Below the pieces are notes generated by a model. That model was not told the DNA's origin and did not search any database. It saw only the letters and a program-made list of their open reading frames with translations. 64,000 bases of DNA from Thiobacillus sp. (GTDB lineage Bacteria > Pseudomonadota > Gammaproteobacteria > Burkholderiales > Thiobacillaceae), in contig JAIBFA010000065.1 of assembly GCA_019459325.1 (NCBI GenBank), forward strand, positions 1 to 64,000. The letters are read 5' to 3'. Each line of letters opens with the position of its first letter. The first letter of the stretch is position 1. Below are positions 9,492 through 19,469 of this stretch, in pieces. Position numbers and translations under genes: made by a program.

Positions 9492-9938
9492 CTACTGGCG
9501 GCCGGTGCTACCGAATCCCCCTTCGCCACGCTGGCTTACGCCGAACTCTTCCACCAGATTGAATTGGGCCTGCACCACCGGCACGATGACGAGCTGTGCC
9601 AGCCGTTCCATCGGCGCCAGCTCGAATGCCTGTTGCCCGCGATTCCAGGCGGAAACCATGAGCTGGCCTTGATAATCCGAATCGATCAGCCCGACCAGAT
9701 TGCCCAGCACGATGCCGTGCTTATGGCCCAGCCCGGAGCGCGGCAGGATCAGCGCCGCATAGCCGGCGTCGGCCAGATGGATGGCCATGCCCGTCGGGAT
9801 CAGCTGGGTTTCGCCCGGGGCAAGCGTGATCGGCGCATCGATGCAGGCGCGCAGATCGAGTCCGGCGGAGCCCATTGTGGCGTAATGAGGCAGCTGATCG
9901 CGCAGGCGGGCGTCGAGAATCTTCACATCCATCTTCAT
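9492..9938 (-). CDS. dut: dUTP diphosphatase
   Basis: This 148-residue trimeric dUTPase hydrolyses dUTP to dUMP, keeping uracil out of DNA and supplying thymidylate synthesis. All the usual motifs are present: [29 protein letters not shown] and a C-terminal GGFGSTG. The start at [12 protein letters not shown] matches the family. An upstream in-frame ATG would add 12 unlikely residues. It lies 16 bp downstream of coaBC, a common pairing. Confidence 0.93.
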   Translation of the reverse strand: MKMDVKILDARLRDQLPHYATMGSAGLDLRACIDAPITLAPGETQLIPTGMAIHLADAGYAALILPRSGLGHKHGIVLGNLVGLIDSDYQGQLMVSAWNRGQQAFELAPMERLAQLVIVPVVQAQFNLVEEFGVSQRGEGGFGSTGRQ

Positions 9939-9954
9939 ATTCGTCGGGATTTCG

Positions 9955-11175
9955 TCAGTTGAGCAGGGTGGCAAGGTGGCGGATCAGGTGACGCGCCTGA
10001 GTGAGTTTGTCAGCACGAGGCAGCGGATGCGCGCCCTGGCCGTCGAACAGCACCAGTTCGGCCATGTCCTGTCCCAGCGTGTCCTGCGCCAGGTTACCGA
10101 CCAGCAGCGGCAGTTTCTTCTTCAGGCGCTTGGCTTCGGCATGCTCGGCCAGGCGCTCGGTTTCGGCGGCGAAGCCCACGCAGAATGGCGCGTCGGGACG
10201 CGCGGCCACCTCGGCCAGGATGTCAGGGTTGGCGACCAGATTCAGGGTGAGGCCAGCATCGCTTTTCTTGATTTTCTGTGCCGCCACGACCTCCACCCGG
10301 TAATCGGCCACCGCCGCCACCGCGATGAACACATCGCTCGGCAGTTCGCGCAGCACTGCGTCGCGCATCTCGGCGGCGCTTTGCACGTCGATGCGGCGCA
10401 CCCCCGCTGGCGGAGCAAGACAGGTCGGACCCGACACGAGGCACACCTCGGCACCCGCCTCGGCAGCGGCCTGCGCGACCGCATAACCCATTTTTCCGGA
10501 ACTCAGATTGGTCAGCCCGCGCACCGGATCGATCGGCTCGAAGGTGGGCCCGGCGGTGATCAATATCCGCTTGCCGGCAAGCGGCCCCGCGCCCAGCACA
10601 CCCTGCAGCGCAGCCAGGATCTCGGCCGGCTCCAGCATCCGCCCCAAGCCAATTTCGCCGCAGGCCTGCTCACCCGCAGCCGGCCCCAGGAGGCTCACGC
10701 CGTCTGCACGCAACTGTTCCAGATTACGCCGGGTCGGCGCGGCCGCCCACATTTCGCGGTTCATCGCGGGAGCGACGGCGAGCGCGCAGGTGCGCGCGAG
10801 GCACAGGGTCGACAGCAGATCGTCGGCACGGCCGTGCACGAGCTTGGCGAGGAAGTCGGCCGAGGCCGGCGCGATCAGCAACAGATCGGCATCGCGCGAC
10901 AGGTGAATGTGTTCCATGCCGTCGCCGCTGGCCGCGTCCCACAGGGACGTCAGCACCGGTTTGCCGGACAGCGCCTGAAACGTCAGAGGGGTGACGAACT
11001 GCTGCGCGGCAGCGGTCATCACCACCCGCACGTCGGCCCCGGCCTTGACCAGCAGGCGGCACAATTCCGCCGCCTTGTAGGCGGCGATCCCGCCGGTCAC
11101 ACCCAGGATGATTTTTTTGGTCGCCAGCGACACGGTCTCGATTCCCAGCGCGCTTTCAATGAATAATGGCGGCAT
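9955..11175 (-). CDS. coaBC: Bifunctional phosphopantothenoylcysteine decarboxylase/synthetase
   Basis: This coenzyme A biosynthesis enzyme first joins cysteine to 4'-phosphopantothenate (CoaB, C-terminal) and then decarboxylates the product (CoaC, N-terminal flavoprotein). The CoaC part shows [17 protein letters not shown], the [12 protein letters not shown] region and the PAMNREMW motif. The CoaB part shows [22 protein letters not shown]. The start is uncertain: ATG 11175 is used here, but a GTG about 15 codons downstream would also fit homologues that begin just before ATKKIIL. It is divergent from radC. Confidence 0.92.
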   Translation of the reverse strand: MPPLFIESALGIETVSLATKKIILGVTGGIAAYKAAELCRLLVKAGADVRVVMTAAAQQFVTPLTFQALSGKPVLTSLWDAASGDGMEHIHLSRDADLLLIAPASADFLAKLVHGRADDLLSTLCLARTCALAVAPAMNREMWAAAPTRRNLEQLRADGVSLLGPAAGEQACGEIGLGRMLEPAEILAALQGVLGAGPLAGKRILITAGPTFEPIDPVRGLTNLSSGKMGYAVAQAAAEAGAEVCLVSGPTCLAPPAGVRRIDVQSAAEMRDAVLRELPSDVFIAVAAVADYRVEVVAAQKIKKSDAGLTLNLVANPDILAEVAARPDAPFCVGFAAETERLAEHAEAKRLKKKLPLLVGNLAQDTLGQDMAELVLFDGQGAHPLPRADKLTQARHLIRHLATLLN

Positions 11176-11195
11176 TCTACGGGAGGGAGGCAGGC

Positions 11196-11870
11196 ATGGC
11201 GATCCGCGACTGGCCGGAGGACGCACGTCCGCGCGAAAAGCTGCTGAAACAGGGCGCCGGCACCCTGACCGACGCCGAGCTGGTGGCGGTGTTCCTGCGC
11301 ACCGGCGCGGTCGGTAAAAGCGCGGTCGATCTCGGCCGCGAGCTGATCGAGCGCTTCGGCGGCCTGCGCGGCTTGTGTCGCGCCAACAAGAAAGCCGCTT
11401 GCGAAGCTCCCGGTGTTGGCGAAGCCAAATACGCGCTATTGCAGGCGGTCATGGAAATGGCGCGCCGCACGCTCGCCGAGGACATGCAGGCAGGCGACGC
11501 GCTGACCTCCCCCACCGCCGTACGCGACTACCTGCGGCTGATCCTGCACAGCAAGGACTACGAGGTGTTCTGCTGTGTGTTTCTCGACGCGCAGAACCGG
11601 GTGATCGCGGTGGAAGAGCTGTTTCGCGGCACGCTGACGCAAACCAGCGTCTACCCGCGCGAAATCATCAAGCGCGCGCTGACCCACAATGCCGCGGCGC
11701 TGATCCTGGCCCACAACCATCCCAGCGGGGTGGCCGAACCCAGCCAGGCCGACCGCCTCCTCACCCGTAAACTGGCGGATGCCCTGGCCCTGGTGGACAT
11801 ACGCGTGCTGGACCATTTCATCGTCGCGGGCGCATCCTCGCTGTCGTTCATGGAATCCGGCCACATGTGA
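11196..11870 (+). CDS. radC: RadC family JAB-domain protein
   Basis: This 224-residue protein has an N-terminal helix-hairpin-helix-like UPF0758 domain ([20 protein letters not shown]) and a C-terminal JAB/MPN+ metalloprotease-like domain with the zinc motif [15 protein letters not shown] direct DNA-repair role is doubtful despite the name. ATG 11196 is chosen because a strong GGGAGG ribosome-binding site precedes it; an ATG ten codons upstream overlaps that site. Confidence 0.9.
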   Translation: MAIRDWPEDARPREKLLKQGAGTLTDAELVAVFLRTGAVGKSAVDLGRELIERFGGLRGLCRANKKAACEAPGVGEAKYALLQAVMEMARRTLAEDMQAGDALTSPTAVRDYLRLILHSKDYEVFCCVFLDAQNRVIAVEELFRGTLTQTSVYPREIIKRALTHNAAALILAHNHPSGVAEPSQADRLLTRKLADALALVDIRVLDHFIVAGASSLSFMESGHM

Positions 11871-11884
11871 ATCCGTCGGCCAAC

Positions 11885-11914
11885 TTGCCTACCGGGTTCG
11901 GGCTGTGGTATAAA
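11885..11914 (+). promoter_or_regulatory. Sigma70-type promoter for rpmB-rpmG
   Basis: TTGCCT (11885-11890) and TATAAA (11909-11914) are separated by 18 bases, a good -35/-10 pair. They lie about 70 bases upstream of the rpmB start, in the only gap before this ribosomal operon. Confidence 0.6.
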
Positions 11915-11925
11915 TCGCGGTTCTC

Positions 11926-11962
11926 GGGTTAGCCTTCATTGCTAACCTCAAATGGTTAACCC
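11926..11962 (+). promoter_or_regulatory. Leader with alternative hairpins upstream of rpmB
   Basis: The leader contains GGTTAGC-N7-GCTAACC (11927-11947) followed by GGTTAACCC (11954-11962). The GGTTA/TAACC units can pair in more than one mutually exclusive way: first with second, second with third, or first with third. The position is right for autogenous control of the L28-L33 operon, but this is inference. Confidence 0.4.
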
Positions 11963-11981
11963 TTAATTTTGGAGCAGCATC

Positions 11982-12218
11982 ATGGCTCGCGTATGTGTCG
12001 TGACGGGCAAAAAGCCCATGGTCGGGAACAACGTTTCCCACGCCAACAATAAAACCAAGCGTCGTTTCCTGCCCAACCTGCAATACCGCCGGTTCTGGGT
12101 CGAGAGCGAAAATCGCTGGGTTCGTATGCGTCTTTCCAACGCGGCGCTGCGTACGATCGACAAAAACGGCATCGACGCCGTTCTGGCTGATCTGCGCGCC
12201 CGCGGCGAAGCAGTTTAA
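11982..12218 (+). CDS. rpmB: 50S ribosomal protein L28
   Basis: This is a 78-residue basic ribosomal protein starting [22 protein letters not shown], with the canonical [10 protein letters not shown] segment. It is part of the large subunit. It lies 11 bases upstream of rpmG and shares a promoter and terminator with it, the conserved bacterial pair. Confidence 0.97.
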   Translation: MARVCVVTGKKPMVGNNVSHANNKTKRRFLPNLQYRRFWVESENRWVRMRLSNAALRTIDKNGIDAVLADLRARGEAV

Positions 12219-12229
12219 GGAGTTGAATC

Positions 12230-12397
12230 ATGGCTAAAGGCGGACGCGAAAAGATCAAGCTGGAGTCCACTGCGGGCACCGGCCACTTCTACACCACCAC
12301 CAAGAACAAGAAGACCATGCCCGAGAAAATGGAGATCAGCAAATTCGATCCCAAGGCTCGCAAGCATGTGATGTACAAGGAAACCAAGCTGAAGTAA
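12230..12397 (+). CDS. rpmG: 50S ribosomal protein L33
   Basis: Fifty-five codons encode [20 protein letters not shown] and onward, with [20 protein letters not shown] and the terminal KETKLK. This is the cysteine-free form of L33, which does not bind zinc. Length and sequence match proteobacterial L33. It is the second gene of the rpmB-rpmG operon and is followed by a strong terminator. Confidence 0.97.
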   Translation: MAKGGREKIKLESTAGTGHFYTTTKNKKTMPEKMEISKFDPKARKHVMYKETKLK

Positions 12398-12418
12398 TCC
12401 AGCTGGCTGCCCAATAGA

Positions 12419-12447
12419 AAAACCCGCCAAATGGCGGGTTTTCTTTT
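12419..12447. terminator. Bidirectional intrinsic terminator
   Basis: AAAACCCGCC-AAAT-GGCGGGTTTT is a perfect 10-bp stem followed by a T-rich tail on the plus strand and a TTTTTC tail on the minus strand. It can end both rpmG and the convergent desaturase transcript. A weaker stem (ACCGCC-AATC-GGCGGT) follows at 12455-12470. Confidence 0.85.
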
Positions 12448-12514
12448 ATCCGGCACCGCCAATCGGCGGTTTCTCTGGTGGTGCAGAGACGGCCCGCAGG
12501 CCGCCCATCTTCGC

Positions 12515-13693
12515 TCAGGCGTAGGAGCGAAGGCGCACCGAGAACTGCTGCAGCGACTGGATGCCGCTGTCTTCGGCACGCTTGCACCAAGCCTGCAACT
12601 GCTCCAGCAGTTGCTCGCGGCTGGCGGTAGAACGGCTCCAAATGGCGGCCAGGTCTTGGCGCATGCGATAGACGGTTAGCAGGCGCTCGCTCTTGCCGAG
12701 CAGGGTTTCGAGTTCGGCCTTGTCGGCCGCAGCAAGCTCGGCGGGCTCCTTGTGCAGCCAGCGGCGGAAGCTGTCGAAGTTCCAGTTCTGCGGCAGGTTT
12801 GCGCTTGCCTTCAGCTTGGCGATTTCGGCCGCGCTGTCCGCGCGCACGCTTTTCACGAAACGCGTCATCACGTCGTAGCGATGGGTGATGACGGCCTGCA
12901 GGGTGTCGAGGTCGCACAACGGCTTGGCGGGCTGCCATTTCACCGTCGGCGCCACCTTGCGGACAGTGGCGAGGCCGACATAGGACATCAACTTGATGTA
13001 GAGCCAGCCGATGTCGAACTCGTACCACTTGTTCGACAGCCGCGCCGAGGTGCCGTAGGCGTGGTGGTTGTTGTGCAGCTCTTCGCCGCCGATGATGATG
13101 CCCCACGGAAAGATGTTGGTGCTGGCGTCCTCGCTCGCGAAGTTGCGGTAGCCCCAGTAGTGGCCGATGCCGTTGATGATGCCGGCGGCAGTCACCGGAA
13201 TCCACGCCATTTGCACCGCCCAGATGGTCAGGCCGATGGGGCCGAACAGGACGAGGTTGATCGCCATCATCAGCCAGATGCCTGCGGCCGAATGGCGGCT
13301 GTAGACATTGCGCTCCATCCAGTCGTCGGGCGTGCCGTGGCCGTATTTTTCCAGCGTCTCGGCGACCTTGGCCTCGGCGCGATACAACTCCGAGCCTTCC
13401 CAAAAGACCTTCTTGATGCCGCGCGTCTGCGGGCTGTGCGGATCTTCGACGGTTTCGCATTTGGCATGGTGCTTGCGGTGGATGGCGACCCATTCCTTGG
13501 TAACCATGCCCGAGGTGAGCCACAGCCAGAAACGGAAGAAGTGGCTGACGATGGGGTGCAGATCGACGGCGCGGTGCGCCTGCGAACGATGTAGAAAGAT
13601 AGTGACCGCTGCGATGGTGATGTGGGTCAGGCCGAGGGCCACGATCACATAGCCCCACCAAGGCAGGTCAATCAAGCCAAGTTGCATATTCAA
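12515..13693 (-). CDS. Acyl-lipid/acyl-CoA delta-9-type fatty acid desaturase
   Basis: This 392-residue integral-membrane di-iron desaturase has the three histidine boxes HRSQAHR, HRKHH and HNNHH in the expected order and spacing, with hydrophobic segments between them. It should introduce a double bond into saturated acyl chains using O2 and an electron donor. The first ~300 residues are the catalytic domain. The remaining ~100 form a charged, helical C-terminal extension seen in many proteobacterial homologues. Confidence 0.88.
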   Translation of the reverse strand: MNMQLGLIDLPWWGYVIVALGLTHITIAAVTIFLHRSQAHRAVDLHPIVSHFFRFWLWLTSGMVTKEWVAIHRKHHAKCETVEDPHSPQTRGIKKVFWEGSELYRAEAKVAETLEKYGHGTPDDWMERNVYSRHSAAGIWLMMAINLVLFGPIGLTIWAVQMAWIPVTAAGIINGIGHYWGYRNFASEDASTNIFPWGIIIGGEELHNNHHAYGTSARLSNKWYEFDIGWLYIKLMSYVGLATVRKVAPTVKWQPAKPLCDLDTLQAVITHRYDVMTRFVKSVRADSAAEIAKLKASANLPQNWNFDSFRRWLHKEPAELAAADKAELETLLGKSERLLTVYRMRQDLAAIWSRSTASREQLLEQLQAWCKRAEDSGIQSLQQFSVRLRSYA

Positions 13694-13748
13694 ACTTTCC
13701 TAAAAGAGACAATTTCATCTTGTAATATACGGATAAACCCCATATAAA

Positions 13749-15050
13749 TCAAGGATTTTCCGAGCCTAAATTTGCGCGCGAGGCCAAATGCACCACGTGC
13801 TGCGGAAAGGGAATCTCAATCCCTGCCGCCTTGAAACGTCGCCAGATCGCCCAGTTGATGTCGGAGCGCAGATTGTTCTGCCCCTCGCTGGGGTCGCGGA
13901 TCCATACAGCCAGTTCCAGCAGGATGCCATTATCGGCAAATTCCTTCAAAAACACCCTGGGCAAATTGTCCGGGTCGTCGAAAATCACCCGCTTCTGGTC
14001 GTGTGCCGCTTCCAGCAACAACGCTTCGGCCTGCTCCAGATCCGTGTCATAGGACACCTGAACCGGCAGCGCAACCCTCACGCTGGGTTTCGACAGCGAG
14101 TGGTTGACCACCGTCTGGGTGATCAGGATCTCGTTGGGGACGATGCTTTCCGTCCCGTCCAGCGATCGGAGCAAGGTATAACGGGTATTGATCTGGCTGA
14201 CTTGACCGTATTTGTTGTCGACCGTAACCAGGTCGCCGATGCGCACCGAGCGGTCGAGCAGGATGATGAAGCCGGATACATAGTTGCTGGCGACTTTTTG
14301 CAGGCCGAAGCCGATGCCCACGCCCAGCGCGCCGCCAAACACCGACAGCACCGTGAGATCGATCCCCACCGCCGGCAACGCCACCAGCACGGCCAGAATC
14401 AGGAACACGGTGCGCATGGCTTTCGACAAGGCCATGCGCAGCGACAGGTTCATCTGGGTGACGCCCATCAGCCGGCTTTCGAGCAGACGCGCCAGCGTCA
14501 GCGCAACAATGATCGCCACCACGATCACCGCCGCTGCCTGGACCAGTAGCCACAGCGAGAAGCGATGGCTGCCCGACTGGAACGACAATCCTTCCATCGC
14601 CGCGTGGATGCGCGGCAGCAGGCCGGTGATGTGCAACGCAAACGCGCCCCAGATCAGCCAGGACACACTGCGTTCCCACACCCTGAGCGATTCGCGCGGC
14701 TCGAACACGTAGCGCAGCGCATAAATCACCAGACGCACCCCCATCAGCGCCAGCAGCAGCGGTACCGCGAGATTCAGCAGGTGCGTGTTGGCGAGCCAGA
14801 TGTCCGCGATTTCACGCCCCAGCAGCAATGCCAGCAGCATGGCCAGCGGGAAGCCCACGCGCCGGATGCCCGCTCGCCCGGCCGACCACAGGGTGTCAGG
14901 CTTCTCGAGATAGGGCTTGGCCAGCCGCATGACGACCCAGGCCGCCAGCGCGCACGCCGCCAGCACCCCCAGCTGCCACAGCAGGACGACGTCCTGACTG
15001 TCGTCAATGATCCGCGTCAGCAGGTTGTCGAAGGGTATTGGCTGCGCCAA
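13749..15050 (-). CDS. MscS-family mechanosensitive channel
   Basis: This 433-residue protein has about five or six predicted membrane helices. They end in the glycine/alanine-rich pore helix (VLSVFGGALGVGIGFGLQKVAS), followed by the NYVSGFIILLDRSVRIGD beta domain and the cytoplasmic vestibule. These are the hallmarks of MscS-type channels, which release solutes on hypo-osmotic shock. It is larger than the ~290-residue E. coli MscS because of extra N-terminal helices. It starts 2 bp from the end of the porin gene upstream, suggesting co-transcription. Confidence 0.88.
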   Translation of the reverse strand: MAQPIPFDNLLTRIIDDSQDVVLLWQLGVLAACALAAWVVMRLAKPYLEKPDTLWSAGRAGIRRVGFPLAMLLALLLGREIADIWLANTHLLNLAVPLLLALMGVRLVIYALRYVFEPRESLRVWERSVSWLIWGAFALHITGLLPRIHAAMEGLSFQSGSHRFSLWLLVQAAAVIVVAIIVALTLARLLESRLMGVTQMNLSLRMALSKAMRTVFLILAVLVALPAVGIDLTVLSVFGGALGVGIGFGLQKVASNYVSGFIILLDRSVRIGDLVTVDNKYGQVSQINTRYTLLRSLDGTESIVPNEILITQTVVNHSLSKPSVRVALPVQVSYDTDLEQAEALLLEAAHDQKRVIFDDPDNLPRVFLKEFADNGILLELAVWIRDPSEGQNNLRSDINWAIWRRFKAAGIEIPFPQHVVHLASRANLGSENP

Positions 15051-15052
15051 GG

Positions 15053-16258
15053 TCAGAAATTCAGCGTGAGTTGGGCTGAGAGGATATCGACGGAGGATTC
15101 GTAGCTACCCTTCAGATCGACCAGGCCCTCATCAATACTCGCGTCCTTGACGAAGAGATGCGCGTAGCCGAAATCAAGTACGGTTTTTGGTGACAACCGG
15201 TATTGCGCGCCGATTGCGATCCAAGTGCGATCCTCATCAGGGATGCGCGCGGTGCGGTAAGCGTCTTTCACCGGCGTTTCGTCATAAGCCACCCCGCCAC
15301 GCAAAGTCAACTTGTCGCTGTGGTGATAATTGACCCCCAATGAATAGCGGTAGTTGTCTTCCCAGTTTTCGGTCGTGGGGGGAGTCACCGGCACGCCGCC
15401 AGAATTCACGATTCTCAATTCATCGAAATCGCTCCAGCCGGTCCATGACACATCGGCCAGCAGTTCCCAGCGCTCGCCCATTTTATGAAACAGGCTCAGC
15501 GAGGCCGAATCCGGCAGCGTCACGTCAGCGAACACTGGATTCACGGCCGTGACCCCGTTCACGCTAAGTGTGCCCTCCAGCGTGTTGTCGATCTCGGAAC
15601 GGTAGGCAATGCCGATGCGGGTCGCGTCGCTCAGTTGCCACAAGGCGCCGAGGTTGAAACCCCAGCCATAGTCCTCGCCCTCGACAACCCCGATCGGGGC
15701 GCCGGGTGCCGCGCCAGTCGCATTGGTGAGGGTCGCCTCGATGTATTGCACACTCAACCCCGCACCAAGAGAAAGCGATTCGCTGGCCTTCCAGGCAATC
15801 GCTGGGTTGAGGTTAATCGTCTTCAGTTCGGACTTGATCGCCTGGGTGCGTCCCGCCCAGGTGGAGTCGTATTCAGTTTTCAGGCCGAACGGGGCATTCA
15901 TGCCCACTCCCAAATGCACGTCAGGCGTCAGGCGAAAAGCGAAATAGGCATTCGGCACCAGCGCCAAGCCGCCGGCGTCACCGCCATTGCCGCCGCCTAT
16001 CAGGGACGTGCCAGAAAACTCCGCCTGCGGCTTGATCAGGTTGCCGACCAGGACGACTTGCCGGTCCGGGAGCATGGTCATTCCGGCAGGATTGAAGAAA
16101 ATCGTGCTGGCGTCTGTCGCCGCCGCAGCCTGACCGGCATAGGCGTTGCCGAGGCCGCTGGCGTTCTGCTCGATCAGCGCAAAGCCGGCGGCATGGACAA
16201 GCTGAGTACAGCCGGCCAGAACCAGACCTGCGGCAAGACGGTTAACACGAAGCGACAT
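15053..16258 (-). CDS. FadL/OmpP1/TodX-family outer-membrane transporter
   Basis: This is a 401-residue outer-membrane beta-barrel with a signal peptide (cleavage near VHAAG) and the family signature NASGLGNAYAGQAAAATDAS followed by FFNPAGM. It ends in an aromatic residue (LTLNF), as expected for barrel proteins. FadL proteins pass long-chain fatty acids or hydrophobic compounds across the outer membrane. It lies directly downstream of an acyl-CoA ligase gene, a coherent uptake-plus-activation pair. Confidence 0.9.
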   Translation of the reverse strand: MSLRVNRLAAGLVLAGCTQLVHAAGFALIEQNASGLGNAYAGQAAAATDASTIFFNPAGMTMLPDRQVVLVGNLIKPQAEFSGTSLIGGGNGGDAGGLALVPNAYFAFRLTPDVHLGVGMNAPFGLKTEYDSTWAGRTQAIKSELKTINLNPAIAWKASESLSLGAGLSVQYIEATLTNATGAAPGAPIGVVEGEDYGWGFNLGALWQLSDATRIGIAYRSEIDNTLEGTLSVNGVTAVNPVFADVTLPDSASLSLFHKMGERWELLADVSWTGWSDFDELRIVNSGGVPVTPPTTENWEDNYRYSLGVNYHHSDKLTLRGGVAYDETPVKDAYRTARIPDEDRTWIAIGAQYRLSPKTVLDFGYAHLFVKDASIDEGLVDLKGSYESSVDILSAQLTLNF

Positions 16259-16285
16259 GTAGCTCTCCCTTGAGTATTGGAATCA

Positions 16286-18100
16286 TCAACGCGCGAAATC
16301 GGCATAGAGGGCCTCGACCACCGCGCGGTAACGGTCGAGCACCTGGTTGCGTTTGACCTTGAGGGTGGGGGTCAACAGGCCCTCGTCCACGGTCCACGGC
16401 TTGAGTTCAAGATGCAGCCTGCGAATCTGGGCATAGCCCGGAAAAGGCTTGAGCTGGTGCGCGACATGCTTGGTCAGCGCCTTGACCACCTTGGGGTCGC
16501 GCAAGGCCTCGGACTGCGTGGGGTCGACATGGAGGCTAGCGGCAAAAGCCCGCCAGTGCTCCTCGTTCAGCACGACCAGCGCGGAGAGGTAAGGCTTGCC
16601 CTCGCCGACGATCATCACCTGCTCGAACAGCGGATCGAGCAAAATGGCGGATTCCATGTCGCCGGGCGACACCTTCTCGCCGTTGCTCAACACGATGATG
16701 TCCTTGATGCGGCCGATGATAGTGTAGTGGCCGTCGGCGTCGACGCGTGCCTGGTCGCCGGTATGCAGCCACCCTTCGGCATCGATCATCGCGCGCGTGG
16801 CCTCCTCGTTCTTCCAGTAGCCGCGCATCAGGCAGCGGCTGCGGGTGAGCAGCTCGTCGTCGTCGCCGATCTTCACCTCGACGCCGGGAAGCGCCTGGCC
16901 GATGCTGGACGGGACATTGGACCAGGGGCGGTTCACCGTCACCACCGGGCTGGCTTCGGTCAGCCCGTAGCCCTGATAGATCGGCACGCCGAGACCGACG
17001 AACACGCGCGCGATCTGGGGGCAGAGCGCAGCACCGCCGGAAATGGCCATTTTCAGCTGTCCGCCGAGTTTCTCGGTGACGTTGCCCGCCACCAGCTTCT
17101 TCAGCAGCGGCCACAGCAGTTGTTCCGGCGTCCACATCGCCCGGCCCTGGCTGCGCTCGAAGCGCCGCCAGCCGACCCGCACCGCCAGCCTGAACAGCAG
17201 GCGGGCGGCCAGCCCCTTCTTTTCCAGGCTGTCGAGAATGCGCGTGTGAACCCGCTCGTAGATGCGCGGCACGGAGACCAGAATGGTGGGGCGAATGACC
17301 TGCAAATCCTGCGCCAGCTGGCCGATCGAACGCGCATAGGCCACCTCGGCGCCGAGCAGCATCGGCAGGTAATAGCCGCCGGTGCGTTCCAGCGTGTGCG
17401 ACATCGGCAAAAAGGACAGGAACACCTCGTGCGGGCAGAAATCCGCGCACTGCGAGGCATAGAACGCGTTCCACAGCAGGTTCTCGTGCGTCAGCATCAC
17501 GCCCTTGGGGCGCCCGGTGGTGCCCGAGGTGTAGACGAGGCTCGCGAGGAGATCCGCTGACAGATGGCGCTCGGGGACCGGCGTGCCGGCCGCGTCAGCG
17601 AGCCAGTCGGCGGCGATCGCGAAGCGGGCGCTCCAGTCGGCCAGCCCGCTTTCCGGCGCGACCAGGCTGACGATGCGCTGCAGGCTGTGTGCCGAGCCGG
17701 CGATCTCGGCCAGCTTCTTGTGCTGGAACTTGCCCTCGACCAGCAGCAGCTTCGCATCCGCGTGATCGAGTATGTAGGCCGCGCTTTCGGGGCGGTCATC
17801 GAGATAAAGCGGCACCGTCACCAAGCCGAGGCCTAATGCGGCCTGGTCGAAGATCACCCACTCGACGCTGTTTTTCAGCATCACCGCCACACGGTCGCCG
17901 GGAACCAGACCTTCCTTCGCCAGCGCGGCCTGCCAGCGCACCACCTCGGCCGCCACCTGCGCCCAGGTGAAACTCACCCAGACGTCGCGCACCTCATCGA
18001 ACTGGCGGTAGGCGCCCTGATCCGGAGTCGCCGCGACGCGTGCGCGGAACAAGCCGCACAAGGTGCCCAGCGTATCGGGATGGAAAGACGCAGCGGTCAT
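16286..18100 (-). CDS. Long-chain acyl-CoA synthetase (AMP-forming)
   Basis: This 604-residue ANL-superfamily enzyme activates fatty acids with ATP and CoA. Visible core motifs are the P-loop YTSGTTGRPKGVMLTHEN, GYGLTEASPV, and the hinge and C-terminal region HTGDQARVDADGHYTIIGR followed by KDIIVLSNGEKVSP. The length matches the FadD15/FACL-type group more than E. coli FadD. It probably works with the FadL-type porin just downstream, which starts 27 bp after this gene ends. Confidence 0.9.
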   Translation of the reverse strand: MTAASFHPDTLGTLCGLFRARVAATPDQGAYRQFDEVRDVWVSFTWAQVAAEVVRWQAALAKEGLVPGDRVAVMLKNSVEWVIFDQAALGLGLVTVPLYLDDRPESAAYILDHADAKLLLVEGKFQHKKLAEIAGSAHSLQRIVSLVAPESGLADWSARFAIAADWLADAAGTPVPERHLSADLLASLVYTSGTTGRPKGVMLTHENLLWNAFYASQCADFCPHEVFLSFLPMSHTLERTGGYYLPMLLGAEVAYARSIGQLAQDLQVIRPTILVSVPRIYERVHTRILDSLEKKGLAARLLFRLAVRVGWRRFERSQGRAMWTPEQLLWPLLKKLVAGNVTEKLGGQLKMAISGGAALCPQIARVFVGLGVPIYQGYGLTEASPVVTVNRPWSNVPSSIGQALPGVEVKIGDDDELLTRSRCLMRGYWKNEEATRAMIDAEGWLHTGDQARVDADGHYTIIGRIKDIIVLSNGEKVSPGDMESAILLDPLFEQVMIVGEGKPYLSALVVLNEEHWRAFAASLHVDPTQSEALRDPKVVKALTKHVAHQLKPFPGYAQIRRLHLELKPWTVDEGLLTPTLKVKRNQVLDRYRAVVEALYADFAR

Positions 18101-18161
18101 GTCAGGTCGCTCGAGCCAGCCGAATGGAACGCCGCATAGTTAACTGCAATGCCCTGGCCGG

Positions 18162-19409
18162 TCAAGCGGCGGGTTTGACCAGGACCGCGGCGAAAAAACC
18201 GTCCGTGCCATGCACCGCAGGCGACAGTTTCAGCATCGCGCCGGTATCGAGATCGATCTTGTTCTGCGCCAGCAGTTCGTTCACCGGCAGCTGGGTGAAC
18301 CCGCCTTCCGCCAGCAGCGTCTCGACGATGGCTTCGTTCTCTTCCGGCAACAGGCTGCAGGTCGCATACACCAGCCGGCCGCCGGGTTTCAGCAGTTTTG
18401 CCGCTGCACGCAGGATGGCGGCCTGTTTCCGCGTCAGCTCCGCCACGGATTCGGGCGACTGACGGAATTTCAGGTCGGGGTTACGGCGCAGCGTGCCCAG
18501 CCCCGAGCACGGTGCATCGACCAGCACGCGGTCGAGCTTGCCGGCCAGCCGCTTCACCCGCGTGTCGTTCTCCGACGCGATCAGTTGCGGCATCACATTG
18601 GACAGCCCCGAGCGTGCCAGCCGCGGCTTCAGGTTGGCGAGCCGTTTTTCCGCCACGTCGAAGGCATAGAGCCGCCCGGTCGACGCCATCATCGCGCCGA
18701 TGGCGAGCGTCTTGCCGCCGGCGCCGGCGCAGAAATCGCATACCATCTCGCCGCGCCGCGCGCCAAGCAGCAGGGCAAGCAGCTGGCTGCCTTCGTCCTG
18801 AACTTCCAGGCTGCCGTCGAGAAACAAGGGATGACGGTTGATGGCCGGATGATCCTTGAAGCGGATGCCCCATGGCGAATACGGCGTGGCTTCGACCGCA
18901 AAGCCTTCCTCGCGCAACTGCGCCAGCACGGTGTCGCGGCTGGCCTTGTGCGCGTTGACCCGCACATCCATCGGCGCGGGCTGCTGCAGGGAACGGCCGA
19001 GTCCGAGGATGTCGGCGTCGCTCATGCTTGGCTGGAGTTTTTCGACCACCCAGTCGGGCAGTTCGGCATTCACGGCCAAGGGCAGCGCGTCCGTCTTGGC
19101 ACCCCGGATGTGGTTGATGAGTTCGGGCTTGGCAAACTGTTCCAGCGTCGCCCCGCTCATCCCGCGCGCCTTGATCAGCCAGGCGATGATCAGCGTGCGC
19201 GGATTGGCGGCCGGCACCACGACCGACAGATAACGATAGCGCCGCAGCACGCCGAACACGGCTTCGGCCACGAACGCGCGGTCATGCGAACCGAGTTTTT
19301 TATGCTCGCGAAAAAATGCCGACAGCTCGGCGTCGGCCGGACGCTTGAAATCCAGCACCAGATCAAGCGCCTGGGTGGCAAGTTGCAGCAGCGGCGGGGA
19401 GAGTTCCAT
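18162..19409 (-). CDS. RsmB/NOP-family rRNA (cytosine-C5) methyltransferase
   Basis: This is a 415-residue SAM-dependent RNA m5C methyltransferase. The SAM-binding region VCDFCAGAGGKTLAIGAMM is followed by the two catalytic cysteine motifs DAPCSGLGTLRRNPD and YATCSLLPEENEAIVE. An N-terminal NusB-like helical domain is present. It resembles RsmB/Sun, which methylates 16S rRNA, though the exact target cannot be assigned by eye. Confidence 0.87.
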   Translation of the reverse strand: MELSPPLLQLATQALDLVLDFKRPADAELSAFFREHKKLGSHDRAFVAEAVFGVLRRYRYLSVVVPAANPRTLIIAWLIKARGMSGATLEQFAKPELINHIRGAKTDALPLAVNAELPDWVVEKLQPSMSDADILGLGRSLQQPAPMDVRVNAHKASRDTVLAQLREEGFAVEATPYSPWGIRFKDHPAINRHPLFLDGSLEVQDEGSQLLALLLGARRGEMVCDFCAGAGGKTLAIGAMMASTGRLYAFDVAEKRLANLKPRLARSGLSNVMPQLIASENDTRVKRLAGKLDRVLVDAPCSGLGTLRRNPDLKFRQSPESVAELTRKQAAILRAAAKLLKPGGRLVYATCSLLPEENEAIVETLLAEGGFTQLPVNELLAQNKIDLDTGAMLKLSPAVHGTDGFFAAVLVKPAA

Positions 19410-19469
19410 CGGGGGGCGTCAGGCAGGTTGTCAGGCGGCAGGGACGGCCCTGCCAAGGGTTGCTTACGC

